A program made the position numbers and the translations under genes. 64,000 nt of DNA, taken from NCBI RefSeq assembly GCF_004124275.1, contig NZ_CP027218.1:546001-610000 (forward strand). Reading direction: 5' to 3'. Below are positions 45,164 through 53,574 of this stretch, in pieces (position 1 is the stretch's first letter; every line of letters begins with the position of its first letter). The stretch comes from Pseudomonas sp. DTU12.3 (lineage in GTDB: Bacteria > Pseudomonadota > Gammaproteobacteria > Pseudomonadales > Pseudomonadaceae). The notes under the pieces were generated by a model. That model did no database searches, was not told the DNA's origin, and saw nothing but the letters and a program-made list of their open reading frames with translations.

Positions 45164-45855
45164 TAAGCGCTCCTCGCAAAGCCGCGGGCGGCGCGTTTTT
45201 CCAGAAAGTGCATGCCAGACATCGCCAGCACGGTCAGGCCCAGGTACATGATCGCGGCGACCATATAAAAGGTGAACGGTTGTTTCGACACGGTTACGCC
45301 GATTTGCGCGTGACGCATGATTTCTTCAAGACCGATTACCGAGACCAGTGCGGTGTCTTTCATCAGGATCATGAACAGATTGCCCAGGCCGGGCAGGGCG
45401 ATACGCCACATCTGCGGCATGATCAGCCGGGTGAAGATCCGCCATTTCGACAGGCCCAGGGCTTCGCCGGCCTCACGGTGGCCTTTGGGAATGGCGAGGA
45501 TCGCACCACGAAACACTTCCGTGGCGTAGGCGCCGAAACACAGGCCCAAGGCGATCACACCGGCAGCGAAGGCATTGAGTTGCAGGTCGGGGTTGCCGAA
45601 GTACTCACCGAGGGCGCGCATCAGGTTGACCGTACCGAAGTAGATCAACAGCACCCAGAGCAATTCCGGAACGCCACGTACCAGCGTCGAATAAGTGCCG
45701 CCAAGCCATTGCAGCGGCTTGTACGGGGAAGTCTTGGCCAAGGCGCCGAGCAGACCGAGCACCAGTCCCAGGCATAGGGCCGTAAGGGCCAGTTGGACGG
45801 TCATCAGCGCGCCGGCGGCGAGGGCCGGGCCGAATCCGTAGAGGTCGATAATCAT
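45163..45855 (-). CDS. hisQ: HisQ-type basic amino acid ABC permease
   Basis: A 230-residue permease partner of HisM with the EAA loop REAGEALGLSKWRIFTRLIMPQMWRIALP and five hydrophobic segments. It lies 79 bases after the binding-protein gene and is coupled to hisM. Five-helix length and order P-J-Q-M of this operon matches the Pseudomonas amino acid transporters. Confidence 0.87.
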   Translation of the reverse strand: MIIDLYGFGPALAAGALMTVQLALTALCLGLVLGLLGALAKTSPYKPLQWLGGTYSTLVRGVPELLWVLLIYFGTVNLMRALGEYFGNPDLQLNAFAAGVIALGLCFGAYATEVFRGAILAIPKGHREAGEALGLSKWRIFTRLIMPQMWRIALPGLGNLFMILMKDTALVSVIGLEEIMRHAQIGVTVSKQPFTFYMVAAIMYLGLTVLAMSGMHFLEKRAARGFARSA

Positions 45856-45933
45856 GGGGTTCTGTTCAAATTGCGGCAGGCAAAGTCGGGAGCCGGCGCC
45901 GTTGCATCAAGGCGCCAGTCCCACAGGTCAGGA

Positions 45934-46683
45934 TCAGTAGATGCTGAACGGGAAGTACTTGTCGTTGATCTTCTTGTAGGTACCGTCGGCGACGATTTCC
46001 TTCAGAGCGGCGTTCAACTTCTCACGCAGTGGATCGCCTTTACGCACAGCGATGCCGATCTTGTCGCTTTCTACGACCGGATCACCCTTGAACTCGTAGT
46101 TCTTGCCGGCGTCGCTTTTCAGCCAGTCATAGTTGGCGTACTTGTCCGCGAGGATCGCGTCGACACGACCGGAAGTCAGGTCGAGGTAGGCGTTTTCCTG
46201 GGTGTCGTAGAGGCTGACTTTGATGTCATCGGCGTAGGTGTCTTCCAGCCAGGTACCGGCCAGAGTGGCGCGCTGAGTACCGATGGTCTTGCCTTTCAGC
46301 GAGTCCTTGTCGGTTTTGAAGTCGACGTTTTTCGGTGCGATGAACTGCAGCTTGTTCGAGTAGTACGGGTCGGTGAAGTCGACCGCGCCTTTGCGCTCTT
46401 CGGTGATCGACAGCGAGGAGATCAGGAAGTCGAACTTCTTCGCGTTCAGGGCCGGAATGATGCCGTCCCAGTCGGAAGTGACCACGGTGCACTCGACTTT
46501 CATCTTCGCGCAGAGGGCGTCGCCGATGTCTTTGTCGAAGCCGACCACGTTGCCGCTGGCGTCTTTGTTGTTGAACGGCGGGTAAGCCGCTTCGATGCCC
46601 ATCTTCAGGGTTTCAGCCATGGCACCGGCGCTGAACGCGAGGGTGACGGCGGCGGCCAGGAAGACCTTTTTAAAATTCTGCAT
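45934..46683 (-). CDS. hisJ: HisJ/ArgT-type periplasmic basic amino acid binding protein
   Basis: A 249-residue solute-binding protein with a signal peptide (MQNFKKVFLAAAVTLAFSAGAMA, cleavage near residue 23). The two-lobed family pattern is plain: MGIEAAYPPFNNKD, VGFDKDIGDALC, the hinge DFLISSLSITEERKGAVDFTDPY, and RVDAILADKYANYDWL. It supplies the HisQMP importer. The gene for the ATPase is upstream by 13 bases. Confidence 0.92.
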   Translation of the reverse strand: MQNFKKVFLAAAVTLAFSAGAMAETLKMGIEAAYPPFNNKDASGNVVGFDKDIGDALCAKMKVECTVVTSDWDGIIPALNAKKFDFLISSLSITEERKGAVDFTDPYYSNKLQFIAPKNVDFKTDKDSLKGKTIGTQRATLAGTWLEDTYADDIKVSLYDTQENAYLDLTSGRVDAILADKYANYDWLKSDAGKNYEFKGDPVVESDKIGIAVRKGDPLREKLNAALKEIVADGTYKKINDKYFPFSIY

Positions 46684-46696
46684 GCATGTTGCTCCG

Positions 46697-47470
46697 TTAG
46701 CGGTTGCTGGACATGAATTGTTTGCAGCGCGCCGAAAGCGGGTTTTCGAACACCTGCTGAGGCGATCCTTGCTCTTCTATCAGGCCTTGGTGAAGGAACA
46801 CCACTTCGCTGGAGACCTGACGGGCAAAACCCATTTCGTGGGTCACGAGCAGCATGGTGCGGCCTTCTTCGGCCAATGCGCGGATGACACTAAGTACTTC
46901 CTGAACCATTTCCGGGTCAAGCGCGGAGGTGGGCTCGTCGAACAGGATCACCTTCGGCTGCATCGCCAGCGTGCGGGCAATCGCCGCGCGTTGTTGCTGG
47001 CCACCGGACAATTGCGCCGGATAGGCGTGGCGCTTGTCGGCGATGCCGACCTTGGCCAGCAGCGCTTCGGCGACTTCGATGGCTTCGGCCTTGCTCTGGC
47101 CGAGCACGCGACGCGGCGCCTCGATGATGTTGTCGAGGATGCTCATGTGCGGCCACAGATTAAAGTTTTGAAACACAAAACCAATCTCGGAGCGCAGGCG
47201 GTTGATCTGTTTGCCGTCGGCGGCAACCAGTTCGCCATTCTTGGCGGCCTTGAGCTTGAGTTCTTCACCGGCCACGAGGATCTGGCCCTGGTGCGGGTTT
47301 TCCAGCAGGTTGATGCAACGCAGGAACGTGGACTTGCCGGAACCGGAGGAACCGAGGATCGAGATCACATCGCCGTCGCGGGCGGTCAGCGAGATGCCTT
47401 TGAGCACCTCAAGCTGTCCGTAGCGTTTGTGCAGGTTGCGAATTTCAAGCGCGGGCGTGGCCTCAGCCAT
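46697..47470 (-). CDS. hisP: HisP-type basic amino acid ABC transporter ATPase
   Basis: The 257-residue ATPase that powers HisQM. Walker A GSSGSGKST (about 40-48), the Q-loop, signature LSGGQQQR, Walker B ILFDEPTSALD and the switch His in VTHEMGF are all seen. It is the first gene of a five-gene - strand unit (hisP-hisJ-hisQ-hisM and the methyltransferase). No clear regulator site was seen in the 553-base gap upstream. Confidence 0.95.
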   Translation of the reverse strand: MAEATPALEIRNLHKRYGQLEVLKGISLTARDGDVISILGSSGSGKSTFLRCINLLENPHQGQILVAGEELKLKAAKNGELVAADGKQINRLRSEIGFVFQNFNLWPHMSILDNIIEAPRRVLGQSKAEAIEVAEALLAKVGIADKRHAYPAQLSGGQQQRAAIARTLAMQPKVILFDEPTSALDPEMVQEVLSVIRALAEEGRTMLLVTHEMGFARQVSSEVVFLHQGLIEEQGSPQQVFENPLSARCKQFMSSNR

Positions 47471-48023
47471 GTGCGTTCCTCATATATGTTGCGCTCCAGC
47501 TGTTGGATGGCCTTCCTGGCGAGGCGGCCAAGCTAGCATAGCGTTTCAATGGCAGCCAACAGCGCTGCGAGCGGTAAACGGGTGGCGTGTGGCAGGTTGT
47601 CGCATCGGCACAGCAGACTGTCGCCCCATCAACAACCGAACGGGTGTTTGATCGTGCAAACCCGGGGTGTCTCGTAAAAAAAGGCGCGATGTTGCCAGCT
47701 TTGGCGGGGTGTTGGAAGCGCTATCCGGCCGAACGTACACGATTCGCCCTTTTATTGTGCATCCCACACTTTTTCAGTGTGTTTCTGGTGCGCTGATTTG
47801 TCTTGAAAGTGAGTCGCAGGGTAACGTTCTGGCGAATAGCCATTAATCTCAAGGACTTGCGATGACCGTCCGGTCGCGCTCAAAGCCGCGATTCAGAAGA
47901 CTTTGAAACATTTTGGCGCATTTATTGCGTGCAGAATCCGGAACGCCCTGTTGGTTTCTTTTTACGAGAAAGAACACACCAGGCAGGACGGACTGAATCG
48001 CTTTCCTCGCAAAGGTAGTTTCG
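47471..48023. other. Long divergent intergenic region with a sigma-54-type site
   Basis: A 553-base gap between hisP (-) and the permease (+), with no credible ORF. It contains a sigma-54-type site at 47914-47929 and a hairpin-like CACACTTTTTCAGTGTG near 47766. A further imperfect palindrome GGGTGTTTG...CAAACCC lies near 47643. The size suggests several operators or a small RNA, but none is proved. Confidence 0.5.
47914..47929 (+). promoter_or_regulatory. Sigma-54-type promoter upstream of the permease
   Basis: TGGCGCATTTATTGCG keeps GG and GC with the correct spacing of the TGGCAC-N5-TTGCW consensus, 95 bases upstream of the permease start. Two of the less invariant positions differ, so this is only a candidate. 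Confidence 0.4.
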
Positions 48024-49415
48024 ATGAGCAGTACCCCAAGCTCCAATGGCCTTGAACAAGGGCTCAAACCGCGTCATGTGACCATGTTGTCGATCGCCGG
48101 TGTGATCGGCGCCGGTCTGTTCGTTGGCTCCGGCCACGCCATCGCTGCCGCCGGCCCTGCCGTGCTGCTGGCTTATGCCGCCGCCGGTACCCTGGTGGTG
48201 TTGGTGATGCGCATGCTCGGCGAAATGGCTGTTGCCTCGCCGGACACCGGTTCGTTCTCGACTTACGCCGACCGTGCCATCGGGCACTGGGCCGGTTTCA
48301 CCATCGGCTGGTTGTACTGGTGGTTCTGGGTGTTGGTGATTCCGCTGGAAGCCAATGCCGCCGCGACCATCCTCCACGCTTGGTTCCCGGGCGTAGGCAT
48401 TTGGGCTTTCGCGCTGATCATCACCATGTTGCTCACGGTCACCAACCTGTTCAGCGTGAAGAATTACGGCGAGTTCGAATTCTGGTTTGCGCTGATTAAA
48501 GTGCTGGCGATCATCGGCTTTATCGGCCTTGGTCTTGCGGCCATTTTCGGCTTTCTGCCGAACAGCCAGGTCAGCGGTGTGTCGCACCTTTTCGACAGCG
48601 GCGGCTTCCTGCCAAACGGCATGGGCGCGGTACTGGGTGCAATCCTGACCACCATGTTCTCCTTCATGGGTACCGAGATCGTGACCATCGCGGCCGCGGA
48701 ATCGAAAAACCCGGGCAAGCAAATCTCCAAAGCAACCAACTCGGTGATCTGGCGGATCGGCTTGTTCTACCTCGTGTCGATCTTCATCGTTGTGGCCCTG
48801 GTGCCTTGGAACGATCCTACGCTGGCCAACCTCGGTTCCTACCAGACCGTGCTTGAGCGCATGGGCATTCCTAACGCGAAAATGATCGTCGACATCGTGG
48901 TGCTGGTCGCGGTAACCAGCTGCCTGAATTCGGCGCTATACACCTCGTCGCGCATGCTCTTCTCCCTCGGCAAACGTGGCGATGCCCCGGCCATGTCGAC
49001 CCGCACCAATAAAAGCGGCACGCCTTACTGGGCGGTGATGCTGTCGACCGGCGCAGCGTTCCTCTGCACTTTCGCCAACTACGTGGCCCCGGCTGCGGTG
49101 TTCGAATTCCTGCTGGCCAGCTCCGGCGCCATTGCCCTGCTGGTTTACCTGGTAATCGCCTTTTCGCAATTGCGCATGCGCAAACAACGCGTGGCGCGCG
49201 GCGAGAAAATCGAATTCAGCATGTGGCTGTTCCCGGGCCTGACCTACGCGGTGATCATCTTCATCGTCGCGGCCCTGACCATCATGCTGTTCCAGGAAGC
49301 GCATCGCGTGGAGATTCTCGCGACTGGCCTGCTGAGCCTGATGGTGGTGGCTGCCGGTTTGCTGGTGGCACGCCGTCGCAAGCTGGAAAAACGTGGCGCG
49401 GTGGTGTTGAACTGA
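48024..49415 (+). CDS. gabP: GabP-like amino acid permease (APC superfamily)
   Basis: A 463-residue transporter with 12 hydrophobic segments. The APC/AAT-family opening GLKPRHVTMLSIAGVIGAGLFVGSGHAIA is present, as is the Glu-rich first cytoplasmic loop (RMLGEMAVASPDTGSFSTYA). The sequence is closest to GABA permeases (GabP), but other small-amino-acid substrates are possible. The gene follows a long leader with a sigma-54-type site. It ends just before a terminator hairpin that is one of two exact copies (see 49433-49481). Confidence 0.85.
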   Translation: MSSTPSSNGLEQGLKPRHVTMLSIAGVIGAGLFVGSGHAIAAAGPAVLLAYAAAGTLVVLVMRMLGEMAVASPDTGSFSTYADRAIGHWAGFTIGWLYWWFWVLVIPLEANAAATILHAWFPGVGIWAFALIITMLLTVTNLFSVKNYGEFEFWFALIKVLAIIGFIGLGLAAIFGFLPNSQVSGVSHLFDSGGFLPNGMGAVLGAILTTMFSFMGTEIVTIAAAESKNPGKQISKATNSVIWRIGLFYLVSIFIVVALVPWNDPTLANLGSYQTVLERMGIPNAKMIVDIVVLVAVTSCLNSALYTSSRMLFSLGKRGDAPAMSTRTNKSGTPYWAVMLSTGAAFLCTFANYVAPAAVFEFLLASSGAIALLVYLVIAFSQLRMRKQRVARGEKIEFSMWLFPGLTYAVIIFIVAALTIMLFQEAHRVEILATGLLSLMVVAAGLLVARRRKLEKRGAVVLN

Positions 49416-49432
49416 TCCGCAACGCGTAATGC

Positions 49433-49481
49433 AAAACGGCCGCTGTCAGTGATGACGAGCGGCCGTTTTTGTTTGTGAGCG
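49433..49481. repeat. 49-bp direct repeat, copy 1 (contains the permease terminator)
   Basis: Perfect copy of the sequence at 50235-50283. It holds a strong terminator hairpin, AACGGCCGCT / AGCGGCCGTT with a long loop, followed by TTTTTGTTT. The two copies flank the vapBC cassette. Confidence 0.95.
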
Positions 49482-49485
49482 CTGC

Positions 49486-49893
49486 TCAAACGGGATGAAC
49501 CCAATCCTCAATACGCAATCCGGAAACACGTTCAAATTCCCGCACATTGTTCGTGACTACGATAAGTCCAAGCGACCGCGCGTGGCCTGCGATCATTTGG
49601 TCGTACGGCCCAATCGGTGTTCCAGCTTTCGCCAGTTCAGACCGGATCATACCGGTCTGTGCTGCGGCGTCATTGTCGAAAGGCAAGACCTCCAATCGCG
49701 CAACGAATCCTTCGACAATCGCTAGATTCTTTTCAGGGGACGCCGACTTTTCAGCGCCGTAAATAAGCTCCATAAGCGTGATAGCGCTGATGCACAACTG
49801 CCCGGAATGTTGATTGAAGGCCTCCCGGACAATTTGTGGTTTGTTTTTGATGGTGAAGATGCAGATGTTGGTATCCAGCATGTATTTGATCAT
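49486..49893 (-). CDS. vapC: VapC-family PIN-domain ribonuclease toxin
   Basis: A 135-residue PIN-domain toxin; it cuts tRNA or rRNA in known VapC proteins. Acidic active-site residues are Asp7 (MLDTNICIF), Glu (MELIYGAE, near 42) and the Asp of GPYDQMIAGHA (near 99). Typical VapC length. Start at 49893 overlaps the antitoxin stop by one base. The cassette lies between 49-bp direct repeats. Confidence 0.93.
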   Translation of the reverse strand: MIKYMLDTNICIFTIKNKPQIVREAFNQHSGQLCISAITLMELIYGAEKSASPEKNLAIVEGFVARLEVLPFDNDAAAQTGMIRSELAKAGTPIGPYDQMIAGHARSLGLIVVTNNVREFERVSGLRIEDWVHPV

Positions 49894-50123
49894 CAGAACG
49901 ACTCGCGCTCCTGATCAGCAGGTTGCTCACGGTCAGCCATGAAATCAGGTGTGACGCTGTCGCCATCAAACCAGCTATCCCAGCTTTCTCCAGCAGGCGT
50001 AATGACGCGTGTTCTGCCAATCGCGATGACTTCCACTCGTTTAACGTCGCCGGGCATCGCAACTGCCTTTGGCAGTCGAACTGCCTGACTTCTATTGCTC
50101 ATGAAAATTGTGGTCTGTTCCAT
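49893..50123 (-). CDS. vapB: VapB-family antitoxin
   Basis: A 76-residue antitoxin. The N-terminal AbrB/SpoVT-type DNA-binding domain reads FMSNRSQAVRLPKAVAMPGDVKRVEV, then the acidic C-terminal third wraps VapC. It is first in the operon and its stop overlaps vapC by one base. A promoter and direct-repeat operator lie upstream at 50159-50195. Confidence 0.92.
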   Translation of the reverse strand: MEQTTIFMSNRSQAVRLPKAVAMPGDVKRVEVIAIGRTRVITPAGESWDSWFDGDSVTPDFMADREQPADQERESF

Positions 50124-50158
50124 ATTTGACCTCCAAGGTCTGCTCCTGCGATGAGCTC

Positions 50159-50195
50159 AGGATAGGCTGCGCTTGGGATATGTCAATGGGATATA
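50159..50195 (-). promoter_or_regulatory. vapBC promoter and operator repeats
   Basis: On the - strand TTGACA (rc of 50181-50186), 16 bases, TATCCT (rc of 50159-50164). Overlapping the -35 are two GGGATAT repeats (50175-50181 and 50188-50194) spaced 13 bases start to start, suited to VapBC autoregulation. Confidence 0.55.
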
Positions 50196-50234
50196 CATTG
50201 TCATCGGACAAAGGGTGACCAAGCCATCCAAACA

Positions 50235-50283
50235 AAAACGGCCGCTGTCAGTGATGACGAGCGGCCGTTTTTGTTTGTGAGCG
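50235..50283. repeat. 49-bp direct repeat, copy 2
   Basis: Exact duplicate of 49433-49481, the second copy bordering the vapBC cassette and acting as a hairpin ahead of the next gene. Confidence 0.95.
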
Positions 50284-50287
50284 GGGT

Positions 50288-50740
50288 TTATTCGCTCTTG
50301 TCTTCCTGCGCTTCCACCGACTTGCCATAAGCATCCAGCGCAACCCCGAAATCGGTGATGAACTGTGGCTCGCTCAGCCAGGCCTGGGCTTCTTCGATCG
50401 TTACGCCTTCAGCCCACATGCGGTAGTCGATCAACATGTCGGCGGCCAAGTGGGTGGCGGCCATGCCTTCGTCATCGGCGTTTTCCATGTCCAGCAGTTC
50501 TGGATGATCAACGATGACGAACGCGAGTTCGCGCAGTAGGGTCAGCAGCATTTCGTTGCGGCTGATGGCTTCGGCGTCGCGCATCTTGCTGAACATCGCC
50601 AGGGTGTATTCAGGGATCGGCTCGGCGAGGTGGTCGAGGTCTTCGTCCTGCTCCAGCGGCTTGCGGCCGACCATACGGATTTGCTTGGCTTTGGCCTTGG
50701 CGCGCTTGGCGCGTTTCTGTTGCTTGTTCAGGGATGCCAT
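50288..50740 (-). CDS. Protein of unknown function with lysine-rich N-terminus, paralogue of the next gene
   Basis: A 150-residue protein with a strongly basic start (MASLNKQQKRAKRAKAKAKQ) and an acidic, helical remainder (DMENADDEGMAATHLAADMLIDYRMWA; AQAWLSEPQFITDF). The N-terminus and overall layout match the adjacent gene, so the two are tandem duplicates. I do not recognise a family name I can defend. It sits next to the VapBC insertion. Confidence 0.7.
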   Translation of the reverse strand: MASLNKQQKRAKRAKAKAKQIRMVGRKPLEQDEDLDHLAEPIPEYTLAMFSKMRDAEAISRNEMLLTLLRELAFVIVDHPELLDMENADDEGMAATHLAADMLIDYRMWAEGVTIEEAQAWLSEPQFITDFGVALDAYGKSVEAQEDKSE

Positions 50741-50746
50741 GGGAGT

Positions 50747-51160
50747 TCAGTTCTTCTGTTGGGTGTTTGCGGCGATCGCGTCGGACGCCGCCACATAGTC
50801 GGCCTGGAAGGCCGGTGATTCGATCCACGCCAGCGCGCCGGCCTCGTCGGTTTCCTGCGACCACTGGCGATACTCGATCAGGGCGGCGAGGATGAAATCC
50901 ATTGCGCCCTCTTCGCCTTCCTGCTCATAGACCAGTTCCAGCAGCGGATCTTCGAGGAACGCAGTGCACAGGGCTTGCTGGCTGATCTTTTCGGCGTCGA
51001 TCATTTTCTTGAACAGCTCGGTCAGATCCACCGACTCGAAGTCGATACGATCGTCGTTCGGGTCCAGTTCGACCGGCGCTTCGGCGCGTTTGGTGCGGTT
51101 CTGCTTGGCCTTGGCTTTGGCCCGGGTGGCGCGTTTCTGCTGCTTGTTGGCGGAGGCCAT
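50747..51160 (-). CDS. Paralogue of the preceding gene, unknown function
   Basis: A 137-residue protein starting MASANKQQKRATRAKAKAKQ, with the same build as the 50288 gene: lysine-rich first 25 residues then acidic helices (AEKISQQALCTAFLEDP; EYRQWSQETDEAGALAWIESPAFQADY). ATG 51160 is preferred over a longer in-frame start because it aligns with the paralogue start and has a GGAACACATC-like leader. Gap of only six bases between the two suggests one transcript. Confidence 0.7.
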   Translation of the reverse strand: MASANKQQKRATRAKAKAKQNRTKRAEAPVELDPNDDRIDFESVDLTELFKKMIDAEKISQQALCTAFLEDPLLELVYEQEGEEGAMDFILAALIEYRQWSQETDEAGALAWIESPAFQADYVAASDAIAANTQQKN

Positions 51161-51189
51161 GATGTGTTCCGTCGTGCGTTGATTGGGGC

Positions 51190-52164
51190 TTAGCTGCGCG
51201 GGACTTGCCGCCCGGGTGTGTCGGGGGCCAGTGCGCCGGTTTGCAGCCAGGTCAGAGCGATGGGCCATAGTGTGGCTTGGTATGCGCTGCGAAAAAAGGC
51301 GAAATGTCCGACTTGTTGTTCGCCAATGTCCTGTGGGGCGATGCGCAGGTGGGTTTTTTGCGCATTGCTGAAGTAGCCGAGCAGGCGTTCGATGGCCGCA
51401 ATCGTGCCGTAGGGATCATCGCTGATGCTGATGGCGAGGGTTTGTGCGCCGACGTTGGCGAAGGGCAGGGCGCCGGTTTTTTCCAGCAATGCGCGACCGC
51501 TGGGGCGCTGTTCATAACGCGCGGCAGGCGTGCTCCAGTCACGCACGACGCCGCTTGGCGTGTCTTCCAGCCAGCCGAGACGCTTTCCGGGAAAATAGCC
51601 GCAGAGCAGCGTCAGCAACGGCATCAGCAAATGCCATTTGCCGAACATCCGCCAGCGCTGTTCGGGGGCGTAATCGCGCCAGTAAGCGAACTGCGCACCG
51701 ACGGTGACCAACCGTCGGATAACTCGCCCGGACTCACCCAGTCCCGCCGCACAACCGCCAAAGCTGTGACCGACCACATCAATCGGCTGCCCGGGAAACT
51801 GCCGTTGCGCCCGCTTGAGCATCGCTTCGAAATCCAGGGCGCCCCAATCTGTCCATGACGCGTCCAGCCCTTTGATCGAGGCGGATCGCGATTCGCCAAT
51901 GCCGCGATAGTCATAGGTGATCACGTCGAAGCCATTGGCGAACAGATAAGCCGCGAATCGCCCGTAGTGGCGGCAGCGCACAGACGTCGCAGCGTTGATG
52001 ATGACCACCGCACGCAGGGGATCGGGCAACGCATGGCGCCAGATGAAACCACCCAGGACAAAACCGTCGGCGGCGGCTTCCTTGAAGGGTTCACCTGACA
52101 TGGCCTTCAGAGTCGCTGACCTTGACGGCATATCCTGCATAGCGGGCGTGTCCTGATAGCTCAT
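51190..52164 (-). CDS. Alpha/beta-fold hydrolase
   Basis: A 324-residue hydrolase. The nucleophile elbow is GHSFGG (VVGHSFGGCAAG), with an Asp in ISDDPYG and a His in QVGHFAFF positioned for a triad. No signal peptide. Related proteins are annotated as esterases or lipases; substrate unknown. An ATG at 52164 gives full domain length, preceded by AAGGTCGAGTGCG. It follows the paralogue pair by 29 bases on the same strand. Confidence 0.78.
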   Translation of the reverse strand: MSYQDTPAMQDMPSRSATLKAMSGEPFKEAAADGFVLGGFIWRHALPDPLRAVVIINAATSVRCRHYGRFAAYLFANGFDVITYDYRGIGESRSASIKGLDASWTDWGALDFEAMLKRAQRQFPGQPIDVVGHSFGGCAAGLGESGRVIRRLVTVGAQFAYWRDYAPEQRWRMFGKWHLLMPLLTLLCGYFPGKRLGWLEDTPSGVVRDWSTPAARYEQRPSGRALLEKTGALPFANVGAQTLAISISDDPYGTIAAIERLLGYFSNAQKTHLRIAPQDIGEQQVGHFAFFRSAYQATLWPIALTWLQTGALAPDTPGRQVPRS

Positions 52165-52232
52165 CGCACTCGACCTTGGCGGTTAAGCTGCCAACGATAG
52201 CCGCAGTGCCGCGCCGCAACAAACCACAGATT

Positions 52233-53315
52233 TTATTCAGTGGATTCAGTCAGCAGGCGTTCCTCGATCAAGGCCTGTTCGCGATTGAGTTCTGCGCGCA
52301 ACTCTTCCTCACTCGGCAAGATCGTCTTGTAGCTGCTGGCGAACAGTTGCTCGTTGCCCTTGAGCATCGAGTAGCGCGCCACCGACTCGCTGCTCTCCGC
52401 GCACAGAATGATCCCGACGGTCGGCTGGTCGCCCTCGCTGCGCATGAGTTCGTCGTACATGCGCACATACATGTCCATCTGCCCGACATCGCGGGCGCTG
52501 AGCTTGCCGCGTTTAAGGTCAATGATCACAAAGCATTTGAGCAGGTAGTTGTAGAACACCAGATCGATGTACAGATCGACGCCGTCGGTACTGATGCGTT
52601 GTTGGCGGGCGACGAAGGAAAAGCCTTTGCCCAGTTCGAGCAAAAATCCCTGCAGGTGGTCGATGAGGGCTTGTTCGAGACTGCTTTCCCTGACCTTGCC
52701 GGCTGAGGGCAGGCCGAGAAACTCGAGCATGACCGGGTCGCGAATGAACTCGCGCGGGCTGCATTTCAGCGCTTCGATATTGGTGGTGGCTTCTTCGATC
52801 ACATCGGCTTTGTCTCGACTCATGAGGAGTCGCTCGTAGTAGAGCGTGAGAATCTGGCGATCGAGGGCGCGGCTTGACCAGTTCAGTGTGGCGGATTCTT
52901 CCATGTACCAATGGCGCGCTTTTTCGCTTTCGACCCGCAGTAGCCGGCGATAGTGGGTCCAGCTCAATTCAGGACGCAGTGCGTCTCGAATTGGAAATTT
53001 TTGATAAAACAGGCGCATCTTCCACAAATTGGTTTCATCAAAGCCTTTCCCGAACTGTCCAGTCAGATCCTTCGCCAGCAGGCCAATCAGCCGTTTGCCA
53101 TAGCCAGCACGCTGGGCACCCTGTTGCTCAAACTCGACGATATGCCTGCCAATCTGCCAATCTGCCAATCTGCCAATCTGCCAGCAGGTCTGCACTTGAA
53201 TCGTATCAACCGCGCGCAGCACTTTTTGCCGCGCCTGACGAATCAATTCGCCGAGCTCCCCCAGCAATGAATCAATTTTCGGGTCTTGCGTATCAGCAGG
53301 TTTCAGCTGGTTCAT
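52233..53315 (-). CDS. DUF1016 / YhcG-type PD-(D/E)XK nuclease
   Basis: A 360-residue YhcG-family protein: N-terminal helical DUF1016N domain (about 1-190) and C-terminal PD-(D/E)XK nuclease domain with the catalytic stretch DLYIDLVFYN then FVIIDLKRGK. I start at ATG 53315; the reading frame extends to 53495 but without family sequence. Residues about 45-60 contain WQIGRLADWQIGRH: the normal WQIGRH is duplicated because of an 8-bp tandem repeat (CCAATCTG, 53149-53180), so the protein has an extra 8 residues in that helix. DUF1016 proteins occur in restriction-linked and retron/defence loci. Confidence 0.85.
   Translation of the reverse strand: MNQLKPADTQDPKIDSLLGELGELIRQARQKVLRAVDTIQVQTCWQIGRLADWQIGRHIVEFEQQGAQRAGYGKRLIGLLAKDLTGQFGKGFDETNLWKMRLFYQKFPIRDALRPELSWTHYRRLLRVESEKARHWYMEESATLNWSSRALDRQILTLYYERLLMSRDKADVIEEATTNIEALKCSPREFIRDPVMLEFLGLPSAGKVRESSLEQALIDHLQGFLLELGKGFSFVARQQRISTDGVDLYIDLVFYNYLLKCFVIIDLKRGKLSARDVGQMDMYVRMYDELMRSEGDQPTVGIILCAESSESVARYSMLKGNEQLFASSYKTILPSEEELRAELNREQALIEERLLTESTE
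53146..53183. repeat. Octanucleotide tandem repeat, 4.75 copies
   Basis: CCAATCTG repeated four times in full at 53149-53180, plus partial units at both ends, inside the coding region of the DUF1016 nuclease. Any change of copy number other than a multiple of three would shift the frame. Confidence 0.97.
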
Positions 53316-53574
53316 CGGGACTTCCGCGTCATTGGGAACAGACGTAAAAGCATGCCAAGAGTCGCCGTTTGCGTATGTCGGGACAGACGGCAAAGTTCGC
53401 AGGAAGCAGCGATGGGTGTTGCAGGACGTTGCCGATGAAAGACGCAATTGACGGTATTGGTCTGTAGTCCATTTCGTACACCCGCCAACTTCCAATCAAT
53501 CTAAAACGCGACCCCATTTGCAAAATCTAAAAGGAGTAACGGTTGGGCTCTGCCAGAGCCCGGGAGTCGTGATC

